Origin: Prochlorococcus sp. AG-436-J02
Lineage (GTDB): Bacteria; Cyanobacteriota; Cyanobacteriia; PCC-6307; Cyanobiaceae
Assembly (NCBI GenBank): GCA_003212625.1
Contig: QCPI01000002.1
Coordinates: forward strand, 50,698-114,697
Length of the DNA stretch: 64,000 nt
Direction of reading: 5' to 3'
Below are positions 54,328-64,000 of this stretch, piece by piece. Under the pieces are notes generated by a model. The model was not told the DNA's origin. It worked only from the letters and a program-made list of their open reading frames with translations, and made no database searches. Position 1 is the first letter of the stretch. The number at the start of each line of letters is the position of its first letter. Both the position numbers and the translations under genes were made by a program.

Positions 54328-55089
54328 ATGCTATTGAACCACATGAATAATTTATCAGCTGTTTTTTGGGATGTTGATGGAACCATCGCTGACACAGAGC
54401 TATCTGGTCATAGGGTTGCTTTTAATTTGGCTTTTAAAGATTTTGAATTGGATTGGTACTGGAATGAGAATAAATATTTAGAACTTTTAAAAATATCCGG
54501 CGGCTTAAAGCGAATTATCCATTATCGAGACTTAATTCAGAGTGAACTCAATAATGATGACTGTTCACGAATCCAATCAAGAAAACGTTTTCACTATAGG
54601 GAATTGATTAATTCCGGAAAAATAAAAGTTAGACATGGTGTTCTAAGACTTGTAAGGGAACTTGCAGATTTTAATATTGTGCAAATAATTGTTACTACTA
54701 GTGGAAGAGATTCTTTAGATCCACTTTTAAATAATTCATTGAAATCTTATTTAAAATTTTTTTCTCATATAATTACATATGAAGATGTACACAACCATAA
54801 ACCCTTCCCAGATGCATATGATCTGGCCGTAAAATTATCTAAGCAATCTAAAGAGAATTGTATTGCTATAGAAGATTCAAGAGTTGGTGTTGAAGCTGCT
54901 ATTAGAGCTGGAATTAATTGTCTCTTGACCTTACCCCCGTGGTCATCTAATTCTCATAACTTAATTAATGATGCTAATGCATGTGTTGATAGCCTTGGAC
55001 ATAATAATAGTTATTCAAAATTGATTTATGGTAAGCCCTTAATTAATAATATGGTTGATGTTTCCTATCTTAAAAGCATCCTTATCTGA
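54328..55089 (+). CDS. HAD-superfamily hydrolase, CbbY-like
   Basis: FWDVDGTIADTELSGHRVAFN, TTSGRDSLDPLL, AIEDSRVGVEAAIRAG. Confidence 0.88.
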   Translation: MLLNHMNNLSAVFWDVDGTIADTELSGHRVAFNLAFKDFELDWYWNENKYLELLKISGGLKRIIHYRDLIQSELNNDDCSRIQSRKRFHYRELINSGKIKVRHGVLRLVRELADFNIVQIIVTTSGRDSLDPLLNNSLKSYLKFFSHIITYEDVHNHKPFPDAYDLAVKLSKQSKENCIAIEDSRVGVEAAIRAGINCLLTLPPWSSNSHNLINDANACVDSLGHNNSYSKLIYGKPLINNMVDVSYLKSILI

Positions 55090-55093
55090 TTAA

Positions 55094-55423
55094 ATGCAGA
55101 AAACTAAATTTAGAAAATCTTTAGACTCATTATTATTTTTTGTCAAACCACTAGTTTCTGATTCATGGAGTAAGCGAAGTGTTTTATTTATTTCATTACT
55201 ATCAGGTTTTTATTTTACCAATAGCTTAATTTCTTTTTTACTGGATAAACCTATTAATACAGTCTTTTTATCTATCTCTTTTTTACTTTTAATAGAGATA
55301 TCAATACGATCATTATTGTTTACTGACTTTTCAAAATTTTCTTTAATTATAGTGATTATTAATAACTTCAGGATAGGATCGACTTATGCACTAATACTTG
55401 AAGCCTTTAAGCTTGGTTCTTAA
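55094..55423 (+). CDS. DUF565/Ycf20-like membrane protein
   Basis: C-terminal IINNFRIGSTYALILEAFKLGS. Confidence 0.75.
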   Translation: MQKTKFRKSLDSLLFFVKPLVSDSWSKRSVLFISLLSGFYFTNSLISFLLDKPINTVFLSISFLLLIEISIRSLLFTDFSKFSLIIVIINNFRIGSTYALILEAFKLGS

Positions 55424-55429
55424 TAAAGT

Positions 55430-55609
55430 CTAATCAGATTCTTCTTCTGAAGTGTCATTCATTGGATATACAAAACCTTGAGCTCTTCCAGTTAAGACTG
55501 ATTTACCTATGGATAAGGCTTTTTCTGCTGCAACAGCTGCTTTACCTTTCCATATCGCATGCCTTTGATTTCTTTTTCCTTTAGAGGTCTTTTTCTTTGG
55601 TACCGCCAT
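55430..55609 (-). CDS. rpmF: 50S ribosomal protein L32
   Basis: [59 protein letters not shown]; missed by ORF track. Confidence 0.95.
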   Translation of the reverse strand: MAVPKKKTSKGKRNQRHAIWKGKAAVAAEKALSIGKSVLTGRAQGFVYPMNDTSEEESD

Positions 55610-55780
55610 TTTTTCTCAACATTTGCTGAATAGACATTTTATAACGTCATGTACCATTTTAACAAAAACTTTGACCAAGATCTTTTTTCTTGTCTTTTTT
55701 CCTAAATAAACTCAAGTTAGTAATCATTTTGACTATAGTTTATTTATATATTCTATTGAATTTATTGAATCTATTGTCTA

Positions 55781-57508
55781 ATGAATAAAAGTTATAGTCA
55801 ATTATTAAAGGATATTCAAAGTGGAGAAATAACTTCAATTATCTTAATCCCAAATAGAAGAGAGGTTATAGTCGAATTTACTAATGGAGAGAAAGAATTA
55901 ATTCCAATATTTTATAATGATCAAAAAATACTTAGAATCTCTGAAGAATTTAATGTCCCTCTTACTGTTAGAGATGTAAGATCAGAACAACGTTTAGCGA
56001 ATTTATTTACTGGATTTGGCCTCACTTTTATCTTTGTTTTATCTCTCTCATTTTTAATCAGAAGATCATCAAAGTTATTAAACAGCATGCAGAGTTTTTC
56101 TCGCCGATCTTCTCGAGTGAAACATGAAGAATGCGTTAAATTTACTTTTGACGATGTAGCTGGTTTAAATGAAGAATCAGAAGAATTAAAGGAAATAGTT
56201 AGTTTTTTAAAAAATCCACAGACCCTTATTGACCTAGGGGCAGTAACCCCAAAAGGTGTTTTGCTTGTTGGACCTCCTGGTACTGGCAAGACATTATTAG
56301 CTCGTGCAATAGCAGGTGAAGCAAATGTTCCTTTCTTTTCTATTTCAGCATCAGAATTTGTTGAAATGTTTGTGGGTATTGGCGCTAGTAGAGTAAGAGA
56401 TCTTTTTAGAAATGCCAAAACTAAGTCACCATGCATCGTTTTTATAGATGAAATTGATTCGATAGGACGTCAGAGGGGAGCTGGCATTGGTGGTGGTAAT
56501 GATGAACGAGAGCAAACCCTAAACCAACTTCTTACTGAGATGGACGGTTTTGAGTCTAATAGTGGTGTAATTGTACTTGCTGCTACAAATAGGCCCGATA
56601 TCCTTGATCGTGCTCTTACAAGACCTGGAAGATTTGATCGGCGTATTGATATATCTCTTCCTGATAGAAAAGCTAGGTACAAAATATTGTCCGTACATGC
56701 CAGATCTAAACCCCTTTCTGATTCAGTCAAACTTAATGATTGGGCTTTAAAGACACCCGGTTTCTCGGGAGCTGATCTTGAAAATTTGTTAAATGAAGCA
56801 GCAATTTATACTGCAAGAAATGATAAATCTAAAATTGGTTCTAGTGAACTAGAAGTAGCTCTTGAAAAAGCTCGCTTTGGATTACTATCTAAACCACTTA
56901 CTGATATTACAAAAAAAAGACAAATTGCATATCAGGTAATTGGTAGAACATTAGTTTCATTATCTATTCCATCGCAAGATAAATTGGAAAAAATTTCTTT
57001 ATTTAAGTCCCTTGGAGATATATCAGGTATGACTTATTTCACACCTGATGAGGAAAGTCTTGATAGTGGACTTATCACCAGAAGCTATATCTATAACAAA
57101 ATTGTCATTTCCCTAGGTGCTAGAGCAGCCGAAACAATTATTTTTGGTACTAAGGAAGTTACTCAAGGATCACAAAAATATCTTGAAGATGTTTATTTTT
57201 GGGCTAATCAAATGGTTACCAAATTTGGTTTTTCCGACCTTGGACCTATTGCTTATGAAACTAGTAATGATTCAATTTTCCTTGGAAGAGATATTCTTAG
57301 AAGTAAACAAGATTACTCCCAGAAAACAAGTAAAGAAATTGACAAACAGATTATATTAATAACAAAGAAAGCTATGAATCATGCAATAAAAATATTATCT
57401 AATAAAGTTTCACTAATGCATCTACTTGTTGACGAACTTATAGATAAAGAAACACTTGAAGCTGAACATGTTATTGCTGAACTTAAATCTTTCCTATCAG
57501 AAAATTAA
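55781..57508 (+). CDS. FtsH-family AAA protein with degenerate protease domain
   Basis: [39 protein letters not shown] intact; HExGH position reads QVIGR. Confidence 0.9.
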   Translation: MNKSYSQLLKDIQSGEITSIILIPNRREVIVEFTNGEKELIPIFYNDQKILRISEEFNVPLTVRDVRSEQRLANLFTGFGLTFIFVLSLSFLIRRSSKLLNSMQSFSRRSSRVKHEECVKFTFDDVAGLNEESEELKEIVSFLKNPQTLIDLGAVTPKGVLLVGPPGTGKTLLARAIAGEANVPFFSISASEFVEMFVGIGASRVRDLFRNAKTKSPCIVFIDEIDSIGRQRGAGIGGGNDEREQTLNQLLTEMDGFESNSGVIVLAATNRPDILDRALTRPGRFDRRIDISLPDRKARYKILSVHARSKPLSDSVKLNDWALKTPGFSGADLENLLNEAAIYTARNDKSKIGSSELEVALEKARFGLLSKPLTDITKKRQIAYQVIGRTLVSLSIPSQDKLEKISLFKSLGDISGMTYFTPDEESLDSGLITRSYIYNKIVISLGARAAETIIFGTKEVTQGSQKYLEDVYFWANQMVTKFGFSDLGPIAYETSNDSIFLGRDILRSKQDYSQKTSKEIDKQIILITKKAMNHAIKILSNKVSLMHLLVDELIDKETLEAEHVIAELKSFLSEN

Positions 57509-57529
57509 TCAACCATTAATTTATTATAT

Positions 57530-58126
57530 TTATAAAGCTGAAAAATATTCTTTACTTCCCTTGGGGTCTTCTTTCATTGTTTTGTCACCTGGTGTCCAAC
57601 CTGCAGGACATACCTCATCAGGATGTGATTCAACGTATTGATATGCCTGTAAAATCCGCAAAGTTTCATCTATATTTCTACCTACTGGTGCCTTATTGAT
57701 AGTTGAATGCATAATTACACCACTTGGGTTAATTATAAATAACCCCCTATCAGCTTCTCCATCTTCATTTAATACATTATAAGCTTGACATATTTCTCGC
57801 TTAAGATCGGATATAAGTGGATAATTAATATCACCAATTCCTCCTTCATTTCTTGGTGTTTGAATCCAAGCTAAATGTGTATACTTGCTATCAACCGATA
57901 CACCTAATACTTCTGTGTTTTTAGTGCTGAAATCACTATATCTATCGCTGAAGGCTGTAATTTCAGTTGGACATACAAAAGTGAAATCTAATGGATAGAA
58001 AAATAGAACGACATATTTACCTTTGTATTGAGAGAGTGTGATGTCTTTAAATTCTTGATCAATGACTGCTGTTGCAGCAAAGTCTGGTGCTTGCATCCCT
58101 ACCCTTAGGCATTCATTAGTAGTCAT
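57530..58126 (-). CDS. 2-Cys peroxiredoxin
   Basis: [15 protein letters not shown] and [13 protein letters not shown]. Confidence 0.96.
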   Translation of the reverse strand: MTTNECLRVGMQAPDFAATAVIDQEFKDITLSQYKGKYVVLFFYPLDFTFVCPTEITAFSDRYSDFSTKNTEVLGVSVDSKYTHLAWIQTPRNEGGIGDINYPLISDLKREICQAYNVLNEDGEADRGLFIINPSGVIMHSTINKAPVGRNIDETLRILQAYQYVESHPDEVCPAGWTPGDKTMKEDPKGSKEYFSAL

Positions 58127-58194
58127 GGAAATTTTCGTATTTTTTTAATGGTTTAGAGGCTAGGGTCTTTCCCTTTTCCTAAGAATAATTTATC

Positions 58195-58656
58195 ATGTTA
58201 AGTACAAAGGTTTCTCATTTCGCTAAACGACCATTATCTCAAAAAATGAATGATCAAATAAGTTGGGATCTGTCCCTAGTTAAAAAATATAGTTGCTCAA
58301 ATCATTTTAAGTTATTAAATCAGTTGAGGAATGAACTTAAAAAGTACCCTTTAAATAAAAAGAAAAATACATCATCTAAAACAATAAATGATAGTAACAT
58401 CGTTAATAGAGATAATTTAAATATAACTACTTCAAAAGATATAAGTTATTCAAAACAAACATATTCTAATAAAGTAGATAATAATAATACCAATGTAAGT
58501 TTTAATAATTCAAAGAATTTTTCAATTTATAAACATACATCTATAGAAAATAATAGGAAACAATTAGATACCAACCTTTTTGAAGTAAAAAATATAAATG
58601 AAGAAAAATCAACCTCTACTTTTAAAGATCGTCTGAACCAAATAGATATGAAATAG
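58195..58656 (+). CDS. Hypothetical Asn/Ser/Lys-rich protein
   Basis: Clean 153 aa ORF, low-complexity middle. Confidence 0.5.
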   Translation: MLSTKVSHFAKRPLSQKMNDQISWDLSLVKKYSCSNHFKLLNQLRNELKKYPLNKKKNTSSKTINDSNIVNRDNLNITTSKDISYSKQTYSNKVDNNNTNVSFNNSKNFSIYKHTSIENNRKQLDTNLFEVKNINEEKSTSTFKDRLNQIDMK

Positions 58657-58781
58657 AATCAATAAAATATTTTGTTTAACATAAGATTAGAAAATAAATT
58701 AGATGTATTATTGATTTTACTGAATATTACAATTTACAGGTATCATTAGTTAACATCCAGCTATAGTTTGAAAAAATTGAA

Positions 58782-58855
58782 TGTCAGTGGAGAGACTTGA
58801 ACTCTCGACCTCAGCGTTATGAATGCTGTGCTCTAACCGGCTGAGCTACACTGAC
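58782..58855 (-). tRNA. tRNA with CAT anticodon (tRNA-Met, or tRNA-Ile2)
   Basis: Minus strand GTCAGTG-TA-GCTC..GAGC-A-CAGCATTCATAACGCTG-AGGTC-GAGAGTTCAAGTCTCTC-CACTGAC-A cloverleaf. Confidence 0.93.
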
Positions 58856-59792
58856 ATATTTATACCTTTGAACTTTACAGACTAAATGTATCGTCTTGTC
58901 AAGTAATAAGTACTTAAAAGTACTATATCAAGTCTGCTAGGAAAGTCGGTATACAAAACCATATTAATTCAGTATGGTCTACAAAGGAAGAAATCTTTAG
59001 ATCTCGAATCTTTTACGTCCTTCCTTAATTGCTAATTGCTTAATTAAATGGGTTTATAGTTCCAACAACTATTCCACAAAAAAAATAAATTACTTTTATT
59101 TAACTAGAATTAATTATTTTTTGTTTATAAATAATATTAAATAGATTAAGTAAATGGATCCATCTATTTTCAAAAATACTTAATATGTAATTGCATAATT
59201 AAAATATATTTTATTGTATTTATCTTGCACTGAAAAAAAGGTAATAATAATATAAATTTTCTAACTCAAAGAATTTCTTAAATTAAATGCATCGCAATAA
59301 TAAAGTTATTTGGTTTAGCCCATTTTTTATGAGACTAAGGACATATATAAAACTTTATAAATAAATAATATTTCGAATAAAATATAATAGAATTTCTAAT
59401 AATATATACCTTAATGAATTAAATTCAATAATATTTCAATTATACATCATTTTTTTATTACTGTTGGATCTGTTCATTAACTCACATGGTTTTTATTAAT
59501 CATAATAATATTATAATCATAAAAAAAAAACACCAGAATACTTTCAATGATTTTAAAGCATAGATATATTATTAACAAGTATTGTAAATAATGAGGAATT
59601 GATGCTATTTTATTATATATTTCACTTAGTTAAATTTTCTTTTATGTAAAAATTAGTATTATTTTCAATGTTCACTAACTATTGCTTTTGATTATATCTA
59701 GATTAACCTAGATAGTTTTTTTAAACAATATATAATGGTTTTATAATTGTCCCATAATTAATATAATATAAATGCTTTAGTGACCTGTTTTA

Positions 59793-59933
59793 TTAGTCTT
59801 CCTCATCATTTTCAAGTCTTATTTCGACACCTACAAAGGTTGCGAATAAAACAAAAAATAATCCTAATAATATTTTCAATAAGCCAATGTTATTTATTGG
59901 CTCTGGAGATTGAAAGAAATCTGGAATCATCAT
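59793..59933 (-). CDS. Small single-TM protein, 46 aa
   Basis: MMIPDFFQSPEPINNIGLLKILLGLFFVLFATFVGVEIRLENDEED. Confidence 0.5.
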   Translation of the reverse strand: MMIPDFFQSPEPINNIGLLKILLGLFFVLFATFVGVEIRLENDEED

Positions 59934-59950
59934 TTAATCATAAGTCGTTT

Positions 59951-60151
59951 TTATTTTTCCCAATCCTGCTCTTCCTTATCAAGGATATCTTCTACTGTAT
60001 TGTCAAAGGTTTCAGCCACAGATCTAAGCATTTTAGAAATAGTTTCATCTGGACAGGCAAGATCTTTTTGGATTGCTTCTGCACAGTCTTTTATTTCTTC
60101 CCAGGCATCTACCAGGATTTGTGAATCTACCGGTTTCCATTCTTCTGTCAT
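59951..60151 (-). CDS. CX9C microprotein, 66 aa (member D)
   Basis: MTEEWKPVDSQILVDAWEEIKDCAEAIQKDLACPDETISKMLRSVAETFDNTVEDILDKEEQDWEK. Confidence 0.6.
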   Translation of the reverse strand: MTEEWKPVDSQILVDAWEEIKDCAEAIQKDLACPDETISKMLRSVAETFDNTVEDILDKEEQDWEK

Positions 60152-60285
60152 TATTCATCATCCTTAATAAGGAATAGTTATAGGGATTTCTTCAACCATA
60201 AGATAATACATATATAATTTAACTACTGTCTTGGTTTCTTGATTTTTTAAAAACTAGCTATCACTGATGCTAATTTCAATAGCTA

Positions 60286-60441
60286 ATGAAACAATCTTCA
60301 CAAGAAATTCAAAAGCTTCGAGCAAAAGCTCAATCAGCGATAGATAGAACTTCTCAACTACAGCAAGTCTTAGCTCAAATTGAAGCAACCTTGTCAAGAA
60401 AGGAAAATCAAAAGGTAACTGAGAAAACTGCAAAAATATAG
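60286..60441 (+). CDS. Small helical protein, 51 aa; paralogue of 60909..61064
   Basis: MKQSSQEIQKLRAKAQSAIDRTSQLQQVLAQIEATLSRKENQKVTEKTAKI. Confidence 0.65.
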   Translation: MKQSSQEIQKLRAKAQSAIDRTSQLQQVLAQIEATLSRKENQKVTEKTAKI

Positions 60442-60646
60442 GAAAATCTTGTATCAAGAAGTTTCAAACCTTGAATTATTATTTACGTCTCATGAAAACT
60501 AACTATAAATGAATATAGAGACAGATTTTTATTATGCTTTTGCCTAAACCAGTGAGACCTGTAGATTCAGAAAAAAAAGGAAAGGATAACTAATTCTAAA
60601 TTAAATCCTTTTGTTTGATAAGATGATTTAATACTCATAGAAAAAA

Positions 60647-60684
60647 GGATATAGTTCAAATGCTGAGCTATATTCTTTTTTTTT
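60647..60684 (+). terminator. Rho-independent terminator-like hairpin
   Basis: GGATATAGTTC-aaatgct-GAGCTATATTC then TTTTTTTTT. Confidence 0.65.
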
Positions 60685-60908
60685 ACAAAAATAATATTTT
60701 AATTAATTTTGTGACTTTTTAATCTTTATTTATTTTTTATATTTCATATCAAATCCATAAATTATTAGCAATCCATCTTTTCATATTTTACCTATTGACA
60801 TATAGAAAATCTCTGGCATATTTTTTCTATCGTGTATATGGCTCACTGATTTCTACGTTAGATCATTTGCATTTAACTTCTTAAAATCATGACTTTTTCA
60901 CTTTCACT

Positions 60909-61064
60909 ATGAAAACCGCATCTAAAGAACTTCAAAAACTACGATCTATGGCAGAGAACTCATTGAAGAAAACAGCTGAGCTTCAGCAAGTACTAGCTCA
61001 AATTGAAGCCACTCTTACACGAGCTGAAAACCAAAAAGTTATTAAAAAAACAAGAAATTATTAA
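60909..61064 (+). CDS. Small helical protein, 51 aa; paralogue of 60286..60441
   Basis: MKTASKELQKLRSMAENSLKKTAELQQVLAQIEATLTRAENQKVIKKTRNY. Confidence 0.65.
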   Translation: MKTASKELQKLRSMAENSLKKTAELQQVLAQIEATLTRAENQKVIKKTRNY

Positions 61065-61221
61065 TACAATTTAAATTAAATTTAACAATAAACTTGCCTA
61101 GTATTTATATTTACAAAATCCTTATTATAAAATAAAAAAATTTTATAATATAATAAATTACCTATATTACATTAATTTTATCAAACATAATCAAATATAT
61201 TTAGATTTAAAAGGATTAATA

Positions 61222-61428
61222 TTATTCGTTAAAGGGAATAACTGGTAAACGAATTGTATTAATAGTCTCATCAACAATCAATTCGTCATTGTATGATTCA
61301 TTATCACTTTTATTTAACTTTATATTATTTATATCATTCTTTGCCTCTAGATTTACAAAGAAAAAGTATATTGCTATTAGAAGTAAATAAGGAATTAAAT
61401 TCTTGATATCAATATATAATGATTTCAT
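61222..61428 (-). CDS. Small single-TM protein
   Basis: ORF with LIPYLLLIAIYFFFVNL. Confidence 0.45.
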   Translation of the reverse strand: MKSLYIDIKNLIPYLLLIAIYFFFVNLEAKNDINNIKLNKSDNESYNDELIVDETINTIRLPVIPFNE

Positions 61429-61637
61429 GTTCTAAATTAATACTTAAAATTGCTTGTTATACATATTATAGTTATATTTATCAACCTACGCAAATTATTT
61501 TTGAAACCAATGAAAAACTAATTGCTATGATAGAATTTAATAACTAAAGATAGCCTCCTTCTTGTTTTTTTTATTTTCATAAATATTATAGAATTTTCAT
61601 TACTTTAAAATATTACAATAGATATTAAATAAATATT

Positions 61638-62138
61638 TTATTTATTTAATAAGTTTAATTTAACACAAGCAGAATAACAAACTATTCCACATGCAACTGA
61701 TAAATTTAGGCTTCTAACGCCACCTAGCTTTATTTGACTTTCTCCACCTGGCATTTCTATTCCAGCTATTAAATCACATTTGTTTTTTATGTAATCCGGC
61801 AATCCTGTATCTTCTCTTCCAAACAAAAGAATATCAGTATTTTTATAGATAATATTTTCTATAGAATTTTCACTTTTTTTAGTTAATGCGATTATTCTTG
61901 AAGTATTAAAACATTTCTTATACTCATCAAAGGATTCATATAAATGTACATCTACATCTTTCCAATAATCTAAACCAGCTCGCTTTAAATATTTATCTTC
62001 AAAGCTAAAGCCAGTGGGCTTAATAATGTCTAATGCTAAATTGAATGCTAGACATGATCTACCAATTGTTCCAGTGTTCTGAGGAATTCTTGGTTCAAAA
62101 AGTGCAACACGTGGTCTCTGGATCAGTGATGTCTTCAT
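61638..62138 (-). CDS. trmL: tRNA (cytidine(34)-2'-O)-methyltransferase, SpoU family
   Basis: ALFEPRIPQNTGTIGRSCLAF, LLFGREDTGLPDYI, RSLNLSVACGIVCY. Confidence 0.92.
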   Translation of the reverse strand: MKTSLIQRPRVALFEPRIPQNTGTIGRSCLAFNLALDIIKPTGFSFEDKYLKRAGLDYWKDVDVHLYESFDEYKKCFNTSRIIALTKKSENSIENIIYKNTDILLFGREDTGLPDYIKNKCDLIAGIEMPGGESQIKLGGVRSLNLSVACGIVCYSACVKLNLLNK

Positions 62139-62692
62139 GGAATTTTGCTACCAATCTTGTCTAATTCAATTGCTGTCCCATTTATTGCTAGCCATTTTTG
62201 TGTTGAATGGCTTGATATTAATGAATAAAGAATTGTTAGTCTTTCTCTAAATAAATGTCCAATTTTAGTAGGTGGAACTAATCCCCAACCTATTTCTTCT
62301 GAAACAACAATAATTGCGTTATTATTATCTTTTAAACAATTTATAAAATTATTTTGAACCAAATTCCATGAATTCTCATCTGTCATAATGTACTGTTCAA
62401 TTAATCCTCCTAAAGAATCTATTAATATTGTTTGTTCTTTGCCTATAGACTCAATAACATTACAAATATCTGAAGGATGTTCTATTATTTTCCAATCATC
62501 AGGTCTTCTTTTTCTGTGAATATCGATCCTACGTTTCCATTCCGGATCATTTTCTCTTGGTTTTGATGTGGCTATATATGTAATGCATTCATGATCCTTT
62601 ATTAAAAATTCAGCTAATTGACTTTTTCCACTTTTGGTTGGACCAGATATTGTTATAAGCCCCTTAAAATTCTTGGCTATTGGAATAAGCAT
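62135..62692 (-). CDS. cobU: Adenosylcobinamide kinase / guanylyltransferase
   Basis: GPTKSGKSQLAEFL, YIATSKPRENDPEWKRRIDIHRKRRP, VSEEIGWGLVPP. Confidence 0.9.
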   Translation of the reverse strand: MLIPIAKNFKGLITISGPTKSGKSQLAEFLIKDHECITYIATSKPRENDPEWKRRIDIHRKRRPDDWKIIEHPSDICNVIESIGKEQTILIDSLGGLIEQYIMTDENSWNLVQNNFINCLKDNNNAIIVVSEEIGWGLVPPTKIGHLFRERLTILYSLISSHSTQKWLAINGTAIELDKIGSKIP

Positions 62693-62830
62693 GGTTGAAT
62701 ATTGTTAAATATGATTTTATTTATTAAAAAAGATTATATATATTATACATTGAGAAGTTTCTAATTTAAATTTTCAATATTTGTATTATATAATATATAT
62801 AATTATATTTTATTAATTGTAAATAGGAAT

Positions 62831-63448
62831 ATGTATAAGATTTCAAACATAGTTATAATTTTTGGTATTTTCCTTTTGGTTTTATCAATTATTAATATAT
62901 CTACAGCTAATGAAATTAGTCCAACGTTAGTAAGAGGAGAAACAATATCGGGAATAGCTTCTATCATTTTAATTACGATTGGCTATCTTTGGACTGAAAT
63001 AAATCCCAAACAACCTAGTAAAGTATTTTTAAACGGCGAGGAAGCTTTTGAACTAAGTAGTGAATTATCTAAGGAACAAAAACATGAATTAGCATGGGGA
63101 AGTCATTTGATATTAACAGCTACAGCTGCTAGTACAGTCTTAATCTTTTGGGATAATAAAGTCATTCTAAGAAGAGGCTTAATCACAAATAAATCATTTA
63201 TCCCAGGTAATATTTGCAAAAGAGCAATAGAGCAACAAAGATTAATTTCCCTAGTTAATACCGAATTATTTCCGGGTAAAGAAGAGTTTGATTCAGTATT
63301 AGATGGTTTGCCTGCTGTTATTGTTTATCCACTTTCTAGAAAAGGTTTAACTATAGTAGGTGGATGGTCCAAGCGATCATTCACAAAATCGGATGAAAAG
63401 TGGATTTCAGGTTGGTCTGATAAATTATTTGATTTACTTAATACCTAA
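62831..63448 (+). CDS. CCB2/CCB4-like cofactor assembly protein (DUF2930-like)
   Basis: Two N-terminal TMs, SHLILTATAASTVLIFWDNKVILRRG. Confidence 0.6.
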   Translation: MYKISNIVIIFGIFLLVLSIINISTANEISPTLVRGETISGIASIILITIGYLWTEINPKQPSKVFLNGEEAFELSSELSKEQKHELAWGSHLILTATAASTVLIFWDNKVILRRGLITNKSFIPGNICKRAIEQQRLISLVNTELFPGKEEFDSVLDGLPAVIVYPLSRKGLTIVGGWSKRSFTKSDEKWISGWSDKLFDLLNT

Positions 63449-64000
63449 AAAATAAACAATAGTTTCTACTTGCTTATTATCTGATGTGAAATGAAATGAA
63501 TTATCATTATTTTCCCATTTAGCAAGATCGGAGATGATTTTTATCTGAAATTGCTCCTCGCCTTTATTATTAAAAATACTGCTAGAGAATATATTGTTCT
63601 GCAATTTAAGTTGACTAGAACTAATATTGTATGTACCTTTTGTAGAGATTATATTTGTATTATCAAAATTCACATATATTGGACTATCTAGATTAATATT
63701 GGATGTATTTATATACCAGTTAAAAGAGTTTGTTTTTATAAAATATTTGCTTGTATCTGACAATATAATAGATACATTATTAAAAACTCTTATAAGGCTG
63801 TTTGAATTGTTGAGTGTAGAACTTCCCGACTCTACTAGTAATTCTCTACCATTATTTTTAATTATGTTAATAGTACTGTCAATAATTTCTATATCATTAT
63901 TTGTTGGATCCAAAATTGCTTTAGGACTACTAATCCTGACACTATAGTCATTCTTAGGATGTTCTTGTATTATCTCAAAATTATGAATATAGCTATTTTT
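63434..64000 (-). CDS. LptC-like protein, 5' end beyond the window
   Basis: Frame stays open through base 64000: KNSYIHNFEIIQEHPKNDYSVRISSPKAILDPTNNDIEII...; repetitive beta-strand pattern. Confidence 0.6.
   Translation of the reverse strand, partial: KNSYIHNFEIIQEHPKNDYSVRISSPKAILDPTNNDIEIIDSTINIIKNNGRELLVESGSSTLNNSNSLIRVFNNVSIILSDTSKYFIKTNSFNWYINTSNINLDSPIYVNFDNTNIISTKGTYNISSSQLKLQNNIFSSSIFNNKGEEQFQIKIISDLAKWENNDNSFHFTSDNKQVETIVYFLGIK

Noticed and set aside
55921-56436. 171 aa minus-strand ORF in the FtsH homologue
   Set aside because: Antisense to conserved AAA motifs
59780-60167. Two overlapping plus-strand ORFs
   Set aside because: Antisense to 59793-59933 and to the CX9C microprotein 59951-60151
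60254-60457. 67 aa minus-strand ORF
   Set aside because: Antisense to the small paralogue 60286-60441
1-64000. CRISPR array, rRNA operon, IS element
   Set aside because: No regularly spaced repeats, rRNA-like segments or transposase motifs were recognised in this reading

Overview
AT-rich, gene-dense bacterial window that reads as a marine picocyanobacterium, most likely a low-light-type Prochlorococcus. That assignment is an inference from gene content: ChlH, paired hli genes ending TGQIIPGIF, Psb30, Nif11 peptides and many cyanobacterial DUFs. About 1-24 kb is accessory-like: many 30-120 aa ORFs, hli genes, Nif11 peptides, tandem microprotein pairs, a DUF2130 protein, a degenerate NAD-ligase-like protein and a GIY-YIG remnant. 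About 24-64 kb is mostly core: ABC exporter, tpiA, folP, chlH, dapB, mfd, fmt, tldD/pmbA, ubiX, recJ, rpmF, an FtsH homologue, 2-Cys peroxiredoxin, tRNA-Met, cobU. Best second-look items: (1) an RNB-family ribonuclease reading frame (48953-51256) interrupted by one in-frame TAA, with 378 codons of intact S1-containing frame after it that the ORF track misses; (2) a GIY-YIG-like remnant with two in-frame TAA codons; (3) a stand-alone degenerate LigA adenylation domain; (4) a dispersed four-member microprotein family with a CX8-9C motif; (5) an FtsH homologue that has lost its zinc ligands; (6) a stand-alone IF2_N-like domain; (7) several tandem microprotein pairs. No CRISPR array, rRNA or transposase was recognised. 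All family names come from motif recognition by eye; no searches were run.
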